64,000 nt of DNA, from assembly GCF_001718795.1 (NCBI RefSeq), contig NZ_CP013435.1, forward strand, positions 1,302,001 through 1,366,000, in the 5' to 3' direction. This DNA is from Burkholderia latens. GTDB taxonomy: Bacteria > Pseudomonadota > Gammaproteobacteria > Burkholderiales > Burkholderiaceae. Below the pieces are notes generated by a model. That model made no database searches. It saw only the letters and a list, made by a program, of their open reading frames with translations, and was not told the origin of the DNA. The translations under genes were made by a program, and so were the position numbers. The first letter of the stretch is position 1, and each line of letters begins with the position of its first letter. Positions 1 through 9,900 of the stretch are shown here, one piece after another.

Positions 1-1
1 G

Positions 2-175
2 ATCGTCGAGGCGTGGAACTCGATGCCCGCCGACCTGAAAGAGCTCCTGCCACAGGGCGTGCAGCGTTACGCGGCGCTCGTCGCGTTCGCGCTGATCCTG
101 GTCGTGCGCTACACCGCGGTGCGCCGCGTGCCGCCGCCGGCAGCCGGGCAGGAGAGCGGCGATGGCGTTCAGTGA
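2..175 (+). CDS. Phage holin, C-terminal part (5' end outside the window)
   Basis: The window opens inside a reading frame of 57 residues that ends at a TGA at 173-175. A hydrophobic stretch (roughly YAALVAFALILVV) is followed by a basic, proline-rich tail. This is the shape of the last membrane segment of a small holin, the protein that opens the inner membrane at the end of phage growth. The start is cut off, so length and class cannot be judged. Its last 14 bases overlap the start of the endolysin gene, as is usual in lysis cassettes. The call rests mainly on position and the single membrane segment. Confidence 0.6.
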   Translation: MVEAWNSMPADLKELLPQGVQRYAALVAFALILVVRYTAVRRVPPPAAGQESGDGVQ

Positions 176-944
176 CCTGTTCGGCGCGCTCGCGCGGCTG
201 TTCGGCCTGAATCCGGCGCCGGTCGTCGACGTGCCGACGCTTTCGACCGCTGCACCACTTTCGGCCGCTCCTGACACGGGTTTCGCGGCTGGTGGTGCGG
301 AAAGTGCGCCGGCTGTACCGCGAAACGTTGCAGCTGATACGGACGACGACGCATGGCTCACGCTCTGCCGCCCGCTGTCGCAGCACTTTGAGAGCTGCTA
401 TCTCACCGCGTATCCGGATCCGGCCTCGCCGCTCGGCAAGGCGCTGCAGGCGCGCGGCCTCTGGTACAAGGTGCTCGGCGGCGCGCCGATCCCGAACGAT
501 CCCGCGCTGCGCGCGCTGAGCGGCGCGCCGTGGACGTGCGGATGGGGCTCGACGGGCTCGGACGTCCGCGAGGGCACCGTCTGGACGCAGGCAACTGCTG
601 ACGCGCGCCACGACGTGAACCTGCGCGCCGCGGCTGCGCTCATCGACCAGGCCGCGCGCGTGCCGCTGTCGGCGCAGCAGAAGGCCTCGCTCGTGAGCAT
701 CGTGAACAACGTCGGGCCGGGCCGCGCGCGCCGCGCGGGCGATCCCGGGCGCGACGGCATCATCGTGCTCGCCAGCGGCCAGCCATCGACGCTGCTGCGG
801 CACCTGAACGTCGGCGACTACGCCGGCGCGGCCGACCAGTTCCTGTCGTGGAATCGCGGCGGCGGCGTGGTGCTGCCGGGCCTCGTGCGGCGCCGCGCGG
901 CCGAGCGCGATCTCTTTCTCACCGGACACTGGAGCGCGTCATGA
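162..944 (+). CDS. Phage endolysin, GH24 lysozyme
   Basis: A 260-residue muramidase expected to cut the glycan strands of peptidoglycan after holin opening. The lysozyme core runs from about residue 68. The Glu of HFESC followed by LTAYPDP, and the Thr of TCGWGSTG, match the E-D-T catalytic layout of T4-type lysozymes. A later SIVNNVGPG segment and a C-terminal WNRGGG...LPGL...RRAAERDLF block are typical of phage GH24 proteins. About 65 Ala/Pro-rich residues precede the core, so it is longer than the usual ~165 residues. No secretion signal is visible, so it probably depends on the holin. The ATG at 162 overlaps the holin end, and the stop overlaps the Rz start (ATGA). Confidence 0.9.
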   Translation: MAFSDLFGALARLFGLNPAPVVDVPTLSTAAPLSAAPDTGFAAGGAESAPAVPRNVAADTDDDAWLTLCRPLSQHFESCYLTAYPDPASPLGKALQARGLWYKVLGGAPIPNDPALRALSGAPWTCGWGSTGSDVREGTVWTQATADARHDVNLRAAAALIDQAARVPLSAQQKASLVSIVNNVGPGRARRAGDPGRDGIIVLASGQPSTLLRHLNVGDYAGAADQFLSWNRGGGVVLPGLVRRRAAERDLFLTGHWSAS

Positions 945-1261
945 CGATCATCCCCATCCTGCTGAAATTCGGCCCGTGGCTGCTCGCGGCGGCCGGCGTG
1001 CTGTTCGGCATGTTCAGGCATCAGCAAGCCCGCACGGCGACCGCGCAGGCCGGCCAGAAGGATGCCGAAGCTCAGGCAACCGCCGCGCAGGCGCGCGAAC
1101 AGGTCGCACAGTCCGCAAACGCGGAAGCCCAGGCGAATGCCGACGCGGCGCAGGCCGGCGCGGCCGCCGCAAAGGAGAGAAGCGATGCAGAAACGAACGT
1201 TGGCGCTCTGCCTGCTGGCGGTGCTGAGCAGCAGCTGCGCGACGGATGGTCCCGCGACTAA
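941..1261 (+). CDS. Inner-membrane spanin subunit, Rz-like
   Basis: A 106-residue protein starting at an ATG that overlaps the endolysin stop. Residues 1-25 form an N-terminal membrane anchor (IPILLKFGPWLLAAAGVLFG). The rest is almost entirely Ala/Gln/Glu/Lys with heptad-like spacing, as expected for a periplasmic coiled coil. This is the standard form of an i-spanin, which with Rz1 fuses inner and outer membranes in the last step of lysis. The frame is open further upstream to 848, but the ATG at 941 gives the anchor at the N-terminus and the usual 4-base overlap, so I chose it. The outer subunit starts inside this gene in another frame. Confidence 0.82.
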   Translation: MTIIPILLKFGPWLLAAAGVLFGMFRHQQARTATAQAGQKDAEAQATAAQAREQVAQSANAEAQANADAAQAGAAAAKERSDAETNVGALPAGGAEQQLRDGWSRD

Positions 1262-1448
1262 GCCGCCTGCGGCGCCGTGCGAGCCGCAGATCGTCACGAA
1301 GACGCGGATCGTCGACACGGCGTGCGACTGGACGCGGCCGATCTACGTCAGCAAGACGGACGTGCTGAACGACGACACCGCGCGCCAGATCCTCGCGCAC
1401 AACATGGCCGGCGCGAAGAACTGCGGCTGGAAACCGAGCAGCAAGTAG
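1185..1448 (+). CDS. Outer-membrane spanin lipoprotein, Rz1-like
   Basis: An 87-residue lipoprotein that begins within the Rz gene in the +1 frame and runs past its end. The ATG at 1185 is preceded by AAAGGAG (1171-1177). The signal sequence MQKRTLALCLLAVLSSSC ends in a lipobox (LSSSC, Cys18), followed by a Pro-rich stretch (KPPAAP), both usual in Rz1 o-spanins. Two further Cys residues (TACDW, NCGW) may form a disulphide. The mature protein would sit in the outer membrane and pair with the Rz coiled coil. Synonyms include LysC in P2-like phages. Confidence 0.82.
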   Translation: MQKRTLALCLLAVLSSSCATDGPATKPPAAPCEPQIVTKTRIVDTACDWTRPIYVSKTDVLNDDTARQILAHNMAGAKNCGWKPSSK

Positions 1449-1470
1449 CGGCCGCGCCGCGCGGCGCACG

Positions 1471-1839
1471 TCATTTGCCGACCAGGCGCCGCAGACGCAC
1501 GACCTCCAAGATCAGCACTCGAATGTCCTCTGGGCCGCAATACGACGGGCACGCCCACCAGTAGCGCAACTTCGGCAGGTCCGGAGACGTGAAGGTCGGG
1601 AGCGGTGCGTCGACGGCCGTCCGATCAGCGTAGGCAGCGCCGATCGTGCCGCCGCCCACCGGGATGGCCGGCTGAGCACGCCGATCGCGGCGCGTGTCAT
1701 CGAGCCGGCGCGCGCCGGGCTTCTTCGATCCGTGCCAGTGCTCGGCCTCCTCGTCGGTCATCCAGTAGCGCGTGCGCTGCGGCGGACCGTCGTAAGGCAT
1801 GTCGATGTACTCCCACTGATACTCCCAAAGCGGTTCCAT
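1471..1839 (-). CDS. Phage protein of unknown function
   Basis: I do not recognise this 122-residue protein. It starts MEPLWEYQWEYIDMPYDGPP and is rich in Trp, Tyr and Arg. It has no membrane segment and ends in an Ile/Val/Leu-Arg helix (ILEVVRLRRLVGK). It is convergent with the spanin genes and divergent from the SRAP gene. The frame stays open to 1899, but starting there would put the LexA-like box (1855-1870) inside the coding region, so I prefer the ATG at 1839. A lone reverse gene behind the lysis cassette suggests a moron (lysogenic conversion or exclusion gene). That is inference. Confidence 0.5.
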   Translation of the reverse strand: MEPLWEYQWEYIDMPYDGPPQRTRYWMTDEEAEHWHGSKKPGARRLDDTRRDRRAQPAIPVGGGTIGAAYADRTAVDAPLPTFTSPDLPKLRYWWACPSYCGPEDIRVLILEVVRLRRLVGK

Positions 1840-1854
1840 GATACGAAAAATGCA

Positions 1855-1870
1855 CTGTACGGCTATACAG
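1855..1870. promoter_or_regulatory. LexA (SOS) box
   Basis: CTGTACGGCTATACAG fits the CTGT-N8-ACAG LexA consensus exactly. The symmetry extends by one more base pair step on each side (CACTGTA/TACAGTG, 7-bp arms around 6 bases). It lies 16 bases before the start of the reverse gene at 1839 and 49 bases before the SRAP start at 1920, so LexA bound here could repress both. Confidence 0.75.
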
Positions 1871-1919
1871 TGTAATCGGGAGTATGATGCGACCGTCAAC
1901 CCCTTAAAAAGGTGTCGGA

Positions 1920-2606
1920 ATGTGCACGAATTACCGTGCTCCGGGCGAGGATCCGGGACTGAGCGAACTGAAGATCGACAGCTTCCGCGACCTGTACCGG
2001 TGGACGCCGTGGAAGCCCGAGATCTACCAGGACTATGCCGCGCCGATCGTCGCGAGCGTCGACGGCGAGTTCAAGCCGCTGATCGCCGGCTTCGGGTTCT
2101 GGCCGCGCGCCCTGCAAAAGGCGAACGTCGAGAAGGCGAAAGAGCAGGGCAGGAAGCTGCCGGTCATGCGCAGCACGCTGAACGTGCGCGACGACAATCT
2201 CGGGAAGTCGCCGCTGTACGGCCCGGCGTGGCGCGGTAGCCGCCGCTGCCTGATCCCAGCCGCGTGGATCTACGAACCGAACTGGGAGACGGGCACGCAC
2301 GTGCGCTATCGCATTGGCCTGGCCGGCTGGCGGCCGCTCTGCGTCGCTGGCATCTGGCGCACGCTACAGCACCCGGACGGCGGCGAACAGCACACGATGG
2401 CGATGATCACCGTCAACGCCGACGAGCACCCGGTCATGAAGCACATGCATCGGCCGGGCAACGAGAAGCGGTCCGTCGTGATCCTGCGGCCGGACGACTG
2501 GGAGGAGTGGCTCACGACGCCGAACGTCGAGGCCGCGCGCGCGATGCTGCAGCTATACCCGGCGGATGACATGGCGGCCGAGCCGGCGTCGAAGGAGTCC
2601 GAATAG
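1920..2606 (+). CDS. SOS response-associated peptidase (SRAP/YedK family), prophage copy
   Basis: A 228-residue SRAP protein, a family that forms a stable thiazolidine crosslink with abasic sites in single-stranded DNA (known for E. coli YedK and human HMCES). The catalytic Cys2 is exposed once Met1 is removed. The other family residues are visible as Asn88 (LNVR), Glu119 (WIYEP) and a His in the HMHRP motif around residues 175-177. The ATG at 1920 is fixed by the need for Cys at position 2. A LexA box sits just upstream, so it is probably DNA-damage induced. About half its residues match the chromosomal paralogue at 10311-11000. It is the last gene before the apparent prophage/chromosome boundary. 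Confidence 0.9.
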   Translation: MCTNYRAPGEDPGLSELKIDSFRDLYRWTPWKPEIYQDYAAPIVASVDGEFKPLIAGFGFWPRALQKANVEKAKEQGRKLPVMRSTLNVRDDNLGKSPLYGPAWRGSRRCLIPAAWIYEPNWETGTHVRYRIGLAGWRPLCVAGIWRTLQHPDGGEQHTMAMITVNADEHPVMKHMHRPGNEKRSVVILRPDDWEEWLTTPNVEAARAMLQLYPADDMAAEPASKESE

Positions 2607-2967
2607 CGCCGGTTCGATTCCGGAGGGCAATCGGCGGAATTCTCCCCATTCGTTACGCATGCTGCGCTGGAACCCTTGTCATTTCTAGGGTTACCGTTTC
2701 CGGTCCCCGGCACCATCGATCGCTTCGCTGCGATTCGACCAGGGTCTGAAAACCCGCGAGAAGCCATGCGCTCGCGGGTTTTTTATTGGCTCGGGTTCAT
2801 GCTTCGGTACGCCGGCGCGTACGGGTCTGCGCGAGGCACTTCGCTGCGACGAAAGCTGCGCCATGTGATACTTGATGCACATGCCACACCGATCGCCTTT
2901 GCCGCGATCGGTTCGCCTGTCACCGACGCAATCAAACGCAGTCCGCCTCTCGCACGACCACCCGCCC
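2607..2967. other. Prophage/chromosome boundary region without genes
   Basis: This 361-base stretch holds no credible gene. At 2608-2622 there is a piece like a tRNA T-arm (GCCGGTTCGATTCCGG) without the rest of a tRNA, which could be an attachment-site remnant. At 2751-2784 there is an intrinsic terminator. The phage-type genes stop to the left and ordinary metabolic genes start to the right, so the attachment site should lie here. The matching left site is outside the window. Confidence 0.35.
2751..2784 (+). terminator. Rho-independent terminator
   Basis: A perfect 10-bp stem (AACCCGCGAG 2751-2760 with CTCGCGGGTT 2771-2780), a 10-base loop and a run of T on the forward strand. Confidence 0.8.
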
Positions 2968-3594
2968 ATGCCCGACTCAACCCACCACTATTACGAACCC
3001 GCGCAAGGCCACGGCCTGCCGCACGACCCGTTGAACGCGATCATCGGCCCGCGGCCGATCGGGTGGATCTCCTCGCGCGGCAGCGACGGCACGGTCAACC
3101 TCGCGCCGTACAGCTTCTTCAACGCGTTCAACTATCGTCCGCCGATCATCGGCTTTTCGAGCGTCGCCGCGAAGGACAGCCTGCGCAACGTGCAGGAGAC
3201 CGGCGAATTCGTGTGGAACCTCGCGACGCGCGATCTCGCCGACCGGATGAACCAGACTTGCGCCGCGGTGCCGTACGGCGTGAACGAGTTCGAGCTCGGC
3301 GGCCTCACCGCAATTCCGTCGCGTCTCGTCGACGTGCCGCGCGTCGCGGAAAGCGGCGTCAATTTCGAATGCAAGGTGACCGAAGTGGTCCGGCTGCGGG
3401 ATCATCGCGGCTTCGACACGCCGGCCACGCTGGTGCTCGGCGAAGTCGTCGCGGTGCATATCCGCCATGATCTGCTGAAGGACGGCATCTTCGATACCTT
3501 CGGCGCGGGGATCATTCTCCGTGCGGGCGGGCCGAGCGCGTACGCGCATATCCAACCCGACAGCCGCTTCGACATCGCGCGCCCCGACGCGTGA
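2968..3594 (+). CDS. Flavin reductase family protein (flavoredoxin-like)
   Basis: A 208-residue member of the FMN-binding split-barrel flavin reductases (DIM6/NTAB type), which use NAD(P)H to reduce FMN or act as small flavoproteins. Family marks are NAIIGPRPIGWISSRG near residues 19-34, NLAPYSFFNAFNYRPP after it, and the later SGVNFECKVTEV block. The start at ATG 2968 gives the usual N-terminus just before HDPLNAIIGPRP; the frame is open to 2872 but without family similarity. It stands alone between two terminators. Substrate and partner cannot be told from sequence. Confidence 0.82.
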   Translation: MPDSTHHYYEPAQGHGLPHDPLNAIIGPRPIGWISSRGSDGTVNLAPYSFFNAFNYRPPIIGFSSVAAKDSLRNVQETGEFVWNLATRDLADRMNQTCAAVPYGVNEFELGGLTAIPSRLVDVPRVAESGVNFECKVTEVVRLRDHRGFDTPATLVLGEVVAVHIRHDLLKDGIFDTFGAGIILRAGGPSAYAHIQPDSRFDIARPDA

Positions 3595-5238
<1,644 letters not shown>

Positions 5239-5240
5239 TC

Positions 5241-6284
5241 ATGGCGCAACATGAAACGACGACGGCATCGGCGCAGCCGATGACGATGATCCAGGCGCTG
5301 CGCTCCGCGATGGACGTGATGCTCGGCCGCGACGACGACGTGGTGGTGTTCGGGCAGGACGTCGGCTACTTCGGCGGCGTGTTCCGTTGCACCGAAGGGC
5401 TGCAGGCGAAGTACGGCAAGTCGCGCGTGTTCGACGCGCCAATCTCGGAAGGCGGGATCGTCGGCGCGGCGGTGGGGATGGGCGCGTACGGCTTGCGGCC
5501 CGTCTGCGAGATCCAGTTCGCCGACTACTTCTACCCGGCGTCCGACCAGATCGTGTCGGAAGGCGCGCGGCTGCGCTATCGGTCCGCGGGGCAGTTCACA
5601 GCGCCGATGACGATCCGCATGCCGTGCGGCGGCGGCATCTACGGCGGCCAGACGCACAGCCAGAGCCCGGAGGCGATGTTCACGCAGGTCTGCGGTTTGC
5701 GCACGGTGATGCCGTCGAATCCGTACGACGCGAAAGGGCTGCTGATCGCATCGATCGAGAACGACGATCCGGTGATCTTCCTCGAGCCGAAACGCCTGTA
5801 CAACGGGCCGTTCGACGGCCATCACGAGCGCCCGGTCACGTCGTGGCTCAAGCATCCGGGCAGTGCGGTGCCGGAAGGCTATTACACGGTGCCGCTCGAT
5901 ACGGCTGCGATCGCGCGGCCCGGCAACGACGTGACGGTGCTGACGTACGGCACGACCGTGCACGTGTCGCTCGCCGCGGCGGAGGAAACCGGCATCGATG
6001 CGGAAGTGATCGACCTTCGCACGCTGTGGCCGGTCGATCTCGACACGATCGTCGCGTCGGTGCGCAAGACCGGCCGCTGCGTGGTCGTGCACGAAGCGAC
6101 GCGCACGTGCGGCTACGGCGCTGAACTGGTGTCGCTCGTGCAGGAGCACTGCTTCTACCACCTGGAGGCGCCGGTCGAGCGGACGACGGGTTGGGACACG
6201 CCTTATCCGCACGCGCAGGAATGGGCGTATTTCCCCGGCCCGGCCCGGGTTGGCGAAGCACTGCGACGCGTGATGGAGGCGTGA
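5241..6284 (+). CDS. bkdA2: Branched-chain 2-oxoacid dehydrogenase E1 subunit beta
   Basis: A 347-residue transketolase-like partner of BkdA1, completing the alpha2-beta2 E1. Visible marks are VVVFGQDVGYFGGVFRCT near residue 37, DAPISEGGIVGAAVGMG, the QFADYFYPASDQI segment, and the C-terminal transketolase domain ending in a VVVHEATRTCGYGAEL block. The frame stays open far upstream, but the ATG at 5241, just after the bkdA1 stop with GGGAG ahead of it, gives the family N-terminus. It is translationally linked to bkdA1 upstream and to bkdB, which begins 1 base after its stop. Confidence 0.95.
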   Translation: MAQHETTTASAQPMTMIQALRSAMDVMLGRDDDVVVFGQDVGYFGGVFRCTEGLQAKYGKSRVFDAPISEGGIVGAAVGMGAYGLRPVCEIQFADYFYPASDQIVSEGARLRYRSAGQFTAPMTIRMPCGGGIYGGQTHSQSPEAMFTQVCGLRTVMPSNPYDAKGLLIASIENDDPVIFLEPKRLYNGPFDGHHERPVTSWLKHPGSAVPEGYYTVPLDTAAIARPGNDVTVLTYGTTVHVSLAAAEETGIDAEVIDLRTLWPVDLDTIVASVRKTGRCVVVHEATRTCGYGAELVSLVQEHCFYHLEAPVERTTGWDTPYPHAQEWAYFPGPARVGEALRRVMEA

Positions 6285-6285
6285 G

Positions 6286-7623
6286 ATGGGGATTCATGTG
6301 ATCAAGATGCCGGACATCGGCGAAGGGATTGCCGAGGTCGAGCTGGTGGCGTGGCACGTGCAGCCCGGGCAGGTGATCGCCGAAGATCAGCCGCTCGCCG
6401 ACGTGATGACCGACAAGGCGGCGGTCGAGATTCCGTCGCCGGTCGCGGGGAAGGTGCTGGAGCTCGGCGGCCGGATCGGTGAAATGATGGCGGTTGGCAG
6501 CGAGCTGATTCGTCTCGAAGTCGAAGGCGACGGTAATCTGAAGCCGGGCGCGAAGGGGCGTGATGCTGCAGCGCAGGCCGCGCCGCGCCCGGCACACATC
6601 GACGCGCCTGCCGGATCGTCGGCTGTCGAAGAGGAATCCCGAACGCATGCGCCGTCGCACGCAAAGACGCACGCATCGCCGCCTGCCGCGAACCGCACAC
6701 CGGCCGAGCCGCGTCGTGCGGAACGTGCGTCCGAACCGCACGCGGCACGCGCGCCCGGCGAGCGCCCGCTCGCGTCGCCGGCGGTGCGCCAGCGCGCGTG
6801 GGACATGGGTATCGAATTGCGCTACGTGCGCGGCACCGGCGAAGCCGGACGAATCCTGCACGCGGACCTCGATGCGTATGCGCGCAGCGGCGGTGCGACC
6901 CACGCGCACGGCTACGCGGAGCGAAACGACGAAACCGAAGTGCCGGTGATCGGCCTGCGGCGTGCGATCGCGCGCAAGATGCAGGAAGCGAAGCGGCGCA
7001 TTCCGCACTTCAGCTACGTCGAGGAGATCGACGTCACGGAGCTCGAGTCGCTGCGCGCGGAACTGAACCGCCGCTACGGCGATGCGCGCGGCCGCATTAC
7101 GCCGCTGCCGCTGCTGGTTCGCGCGATGGTAATCGCGCTGCGCGACTTCCCGCAGATCAATGCGCGCTACGACGACGAGGCCGGTGTCGTCACGCAATAC
7201 GGTGCGGTGCACATGGGCGTCGCGACGCAGACGGACGGCGGCCTCACGGTGCCGGTGCTGCGGCACGCGGAAGCGCGCGACGTGTGGTCGATCTCGGCGG
7301 AAATCGCGCGGCTCGCCGACGCGGTGCGTGCGAACCGCGCGCAGCGCGACGAGTTGTCCGGGTCGACGATCACGATCTCGAGCCTCGGTGCGCTCGGCGG
7401 CATCGTGTCGACGCCGGTCATCAACCATCCGGAGGTCGGCATCGTCGGCGTGAACCGGATCGTCGAGCGGCCGATGATCCGCGATGGCGCGATCGTCGCG
7501 CGCAAGATGATGAACCTGTCGTCGTCGTTCGACCATCGCGTCGTCGATGGCGCGGACGCGGCCGAATTCATCCAGGCGGTGCGCGGGCTGCTCGAGCGCC
7601 CGGCGCTGTTGTTCGTGGAGTGA
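6286..7623 (+). CDS. bkdB: Branched-chain 2-oxoacid dehydrogenase E2, dihydrolipoamide acyltransferase
   Basis: The 445-residue core of the complex, which takes the acyl group from E1 and passes it to CoA. One N-terminal lipoyl domain carries the lipoylated Lys44 in MTDKAAVEI. An Ala/Pro/His-rich linker (about 85-160) leads to a peripheral-subunit-binding domain ([14 protein letters not shown]...[11 protein letters not shown]). The catalytic CAT domain ends with [17 protein letters not shown], with His417 and Asp421 as the active-site HxxxD. A single lipoyl domain fits Bkd rather than most pyruvate E2s. The E3 gene follows after 5 bases. Confidence 0.95.
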   Translation: MGIHVIKMPDIGEGIAEVELVAWHVQPGQVIAEDQPLADVMTDKAAVEIPSPVAGKVLELGGRIGEMMAVGSELIRLEVEGDGNLKPGAKGRDAAAQAAPRPAHIDAPAGSSAVEEESRTHAPSHAKTHASPPAANRTPAEPRRAERASEPHAARAPGERPLASPAVRQRAWDMGIELRYVRGTGEAGRILHADLDAYARSGGATHAHGYAERNDETEVPVIGLRRAIARKMQEAKRRIPHFSYVEEIDVTELESLRAELNRRYGDARGRITPLPLLVRAMVIALRDFPQINARYDDEAGVVTQYGAVHMGVATQTDGGLTVPVLRHAEARDVWSISAEIARLADAVRANRAQRDELSGSTITISSLGALGGIVSTPVINHPEVGIVGVNRIVERPMIRDGAIVARKMMNLSSSFDHRVVDGADAAEFIQAVRGLLERPALLFVE

Positions 7624-7628
7624 GCGCG

Positions 7629-9020
7629 ATGCCGAACGAACACACCACATTGCTCGTGATCGGCGGCGGCCCGGGCGGGTACGTCGCCGCGATTCGCGCG
7701 GGGCAGCTCGGCATCCCGACCGTGCTCGTCGAACGCGAACGGCTCGGCGGCACCTGCCTGAACATCGGCTGCATTCCGTCGAAGGCGCTGATCCATGTCG
7801 CCGACGCGTTCGAGCAGGCGTGCGGGCAGGCCGGCGAGGGCATGCTCGGCATTCGCGTGCGCACGCCGGAAATCGACATCGCGACAAGCGTCGCGTGGAA
7901 GGACGGCATCGTCGAGCGGCTCACGCGCGGCGTCGGCGCGCTGCTGAAGAAGCACGGCGTGCGCGTGCTGCATGGCGACGCGCGCGTCGTCGACGGCAAG
8001 ACCGTCGACGTCGTCGCCGGCGACCACACGACGCGCATCGCCTGCGAGCACCTGCTGCTCGCGACGGGATCGGAACCGGTCGCGCTGCCGTCGATGCCGT
8101 TCGGCGGCCATGTCGTGTCGTCGACAGAAGCGCTGTCGCCGACGTCGCTGCCGAAGCGGCTGGTCGTCGTCGGCGCCGGGTACATCGGGCTGGAACTCGG
8201 CACCGTCTATCGCAAGCTCGGCGTTGACGTCAGCATCGTCGAAGCCGCGGAGCGCGTGCTGCCCGCATACGACGCGGAACTTGCGAAGCCGGTTGCCGAT
8301 TCGCTCGCGCGGCTCGGCGTCGGCTTGCTGCTCGGTCACCAGGTGCTGGGCCTTGCCCGCGATGGCGCGGTGCGCGTGCAAGCGCCCGACGGTGCGGAGA
8401 AGACGCTGGCGGCCGATCGCGTGCTGGTTGCGGTGGGCCGCCGGCCGCGCGTCGACGGCTTCGGCCTCGAATCGCTGCCGCTCGATCGCAACGGGCGAGC
8501 GCTGCGCATCGACGACGAATGCCGGACGTCGATGCGCAACGTCTGGGCGATCGGCGACGTTGCCGGCGAACCGATGCTCGCGCATCGCGCGATGGCGCAG
8601 GGCGAGATGGTGGCCGAGCTGATCGCCGGACGCCGCCGCAAGTTCATGCCCGCGTCGATTCCGGCCGTGTGCTTCACCGATCCGGAGGTCGTCACGTCCG
8701 GGTGGTCGCCGGACGATGCGAAGGCGGCCGGTGTCGACTGCATCAGTGCATCGTTCCCGTTCGCGGCGAACGGGCGCGCGATGACGCTGCAGGCGACCGA
8801 CGGTTTCGTGCGCGTGGTCGCGCGGCGCGACACGCACCTGATCGTCGGCTGGCAAGCGGTCGGGCGCGGCGTGTCGGAACTGGCCGCGGCGTTTTCGCAG
8901 TCGCTCGAGATGGGTGCGCGGCTCGAGGACATCGGCGGCACGATCCACGCACACCCGACGCTAGGCGAAGCGATGCAGGAGGCGGCGCTGCGCGCGCTGG
9001 GGCATGCGTTGCACGTGTGA
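7629..9020 (+). CDS. lpdV: Dihydrolipoamide dehydrogenase of the branched-chain complex (E3)
   Basis: A 463-residue FAD enzyme that reoxidises the lipoyl group of BkdB and makes NADH. It shows the FAD-binding [19 protein letters not shown], the redox disulphide GGTCLNIGC (Cys43/Cys48), the NAD-binding [13 protein letters not shown], the second FAD motif [18 protein letters not shown] and the catalytic HAHPTLGE near the C-terminus. The start at ATG 7629 puts the FAD motif at residue 8; upstream frame extension overlaps bkdB and is not used. It is the last gene of the operon, followed by a terminator at 9050. A separate lpd for pyruvate/2-oxoglutarate complexes is expected elsewhere. Confidence 0.95.
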   Translation: MPNEHTTLLVIGGGPGGYVAAIRAGQLGIPTVLVERERLGGTCLNIGCIPSKALIHVADAFEQACGQAGEGMLGIRVRTPEIDIATSVAWKDGIVERLTRGVGALLKKHGVRVLHGDARVVDGKTVDVVAGDHTTRIACEHLLLATGSEPVALPSMPFGGHVVSSTEALSPTSLPKRLVVVGAGYIGLELGTVYRKLGVDVSIVEAAERVLPAYDAELAKPVADSLARLGVGLLLGHQVLGLARDGAVRVQAPDGAEKTLAADRVLVAVGRRPRVDGFGLESLPLDRNGRALRIDDECRTSMRNVWAIGDVAGEPMLAHRAMAQGEMVAELIAGRRRKFMPASIPAVCFTDPEVVTSGWSPDDAKAAGVDCISASFPFAANGRAMTLQATDGFVRVVARRDTHLIVGWQAVGRGVSELAAAFSQSLEMGARLEDIGGTIHAHPTLGEAMQEAALRALGHALHV

Positions 9021-9049
9021 GCAGCGTGCCGGCGTGAACGGTGGAACGG

Positions 9050-9073
9050 AGCCCCGCTACGGCGGGGCTTCTT
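9050..9073 (+). terminator. Rho-independent terminator of the bkd operon
   Basis: Perfect 8-bp stem AGCCCCGC-TACG-GCGGGGCT followed by TCTT, 29 bases after the lpdV stop. Confidence 0.75.
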
Positions 9074-9270
9074 GCTCGCGGGAATAGCAGCGGCGGCGCC
9101 ACCCGATCGATGCGGCCGTTGACCGTCGCGTGCGAACCGTTCATCGTGTCGACATTCCGCGCGATTCAACGCGCACCGGCCGCTTCGCCGAGGCGCGGCA
9201 TCGCGAGGCCCGAATGTGTAGGCTGAAGCGCGCGGCCCGCGTGCACGGGATTTACACGGAACGAACTGCC

Positions 9271-9900
9271 ATGAAACTGTTGCTCGTCGGCGCGACCGGG
9301 CTCGTCGGCCGCCACGTCCTCGACATCGCGCTGGCGGATGCGCGGGTCGACGAAGTCGTCGTGCTCGCGCGCCGGCCATTGTCGCCGCATCCGAAGATGC
9401 GCGCGCTCGAAGTCGATTTTGACAACCTGCCCGAATCCGCCGACTGGTGGCAGGCCGACGCGGTGATCTGCACACTCGGCACCACGATGCGCGTCGCGGG
9501 CTCGCAGCCCGCATTTCGCCGCGTCGATCACGACTATCCGCTCGCAGTCGCGCGGCGCGCGCACCGGTCGGGCACGCCGACCTGCGTGCTGAATTCGGCG
9601 CTCGGTGCGGATCCCGATTCACGGATCTTCTACAACCGCGTGAAGGGCGAGGTCGAGCGTGCGCTCGCAAGCATCGGATTCGCGTCGCTCACGTTCGTGC
9701 GGCCCGGGCTGATCGCCGGCAGCCGCGATGAATTCCGCTTCGCCGAGCGCATGCTGGTGCTGATGCTCGGTGCCGCCGGGCCGGTGTTGCCGCGCAAGTG
9801 GCGGGTGAATCCGGCGCCGCACATTGCGCGCGCGCTCGTCGACGCCGCGCTCGATGCGCGCCCGGGTGTGCACGTGATCGGCTCCGAACGTCTCGCCTAA
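9271..9900 (+). CDS. NAD(P)-binding atypical SDR, HTATIP2/YeeZ-like
   Basis: A 209-residue Rossmann protein beginning MKLLLVGATGLVGRHVLD, with the GxxGxxG dinucleotide motif at residues 7-13. Further marks are VICTLGTTMRVAGS, a YNRVKGEVE segment carrying Tyr-x-x-x-Lys at the position of the SDR active site, and FVRPGLIAGSRDE. This pattern fits the atypical SDRs related to HTATIP2 and nucleoside-diphosphate-sugar epimerase-like proteins. Function is unknown and no neighbour helps. The ATG at 9271 starts the Rossmann beta strand directly; an upstream extension to 9130 has no family sequence. It is followed by a 410-base gap. Confidence 0.78.
   Translation: MKLLLVGATGLVGRHVLDIALADARVDEVVVLARRPLSPHPKMRALEVDFDNLPESADWWQADAVICTLGTTMRVAGSQPAFRRVDHDYPLAVARRAHRSGTPTCVLNSALGADPDSRIFYNRVKGEVERALASIGFASLTFVRPGLIAGSRDEFRFAERMLVLMLGAAGPVLPRKWRVNPAPHIARALVDAALDARPGVHVIGSERLA

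Noticed and set aside
848..1261. Longer Rz protein starting at 848
   Set aside because: The extra 31 residues are Arg-rich noise from the endolysin frame and would bury the membrane anchor; the ATG at 941 overlaps the endolysin stop in the usual way.
2600..2640. Possible tRNA gene ending near 2630
   Set aside because: Only a T-arm-like piece is present; no acceptor, D or anticodon stems can be formed from the bases upstream, which code for the SRAP C-terminus.
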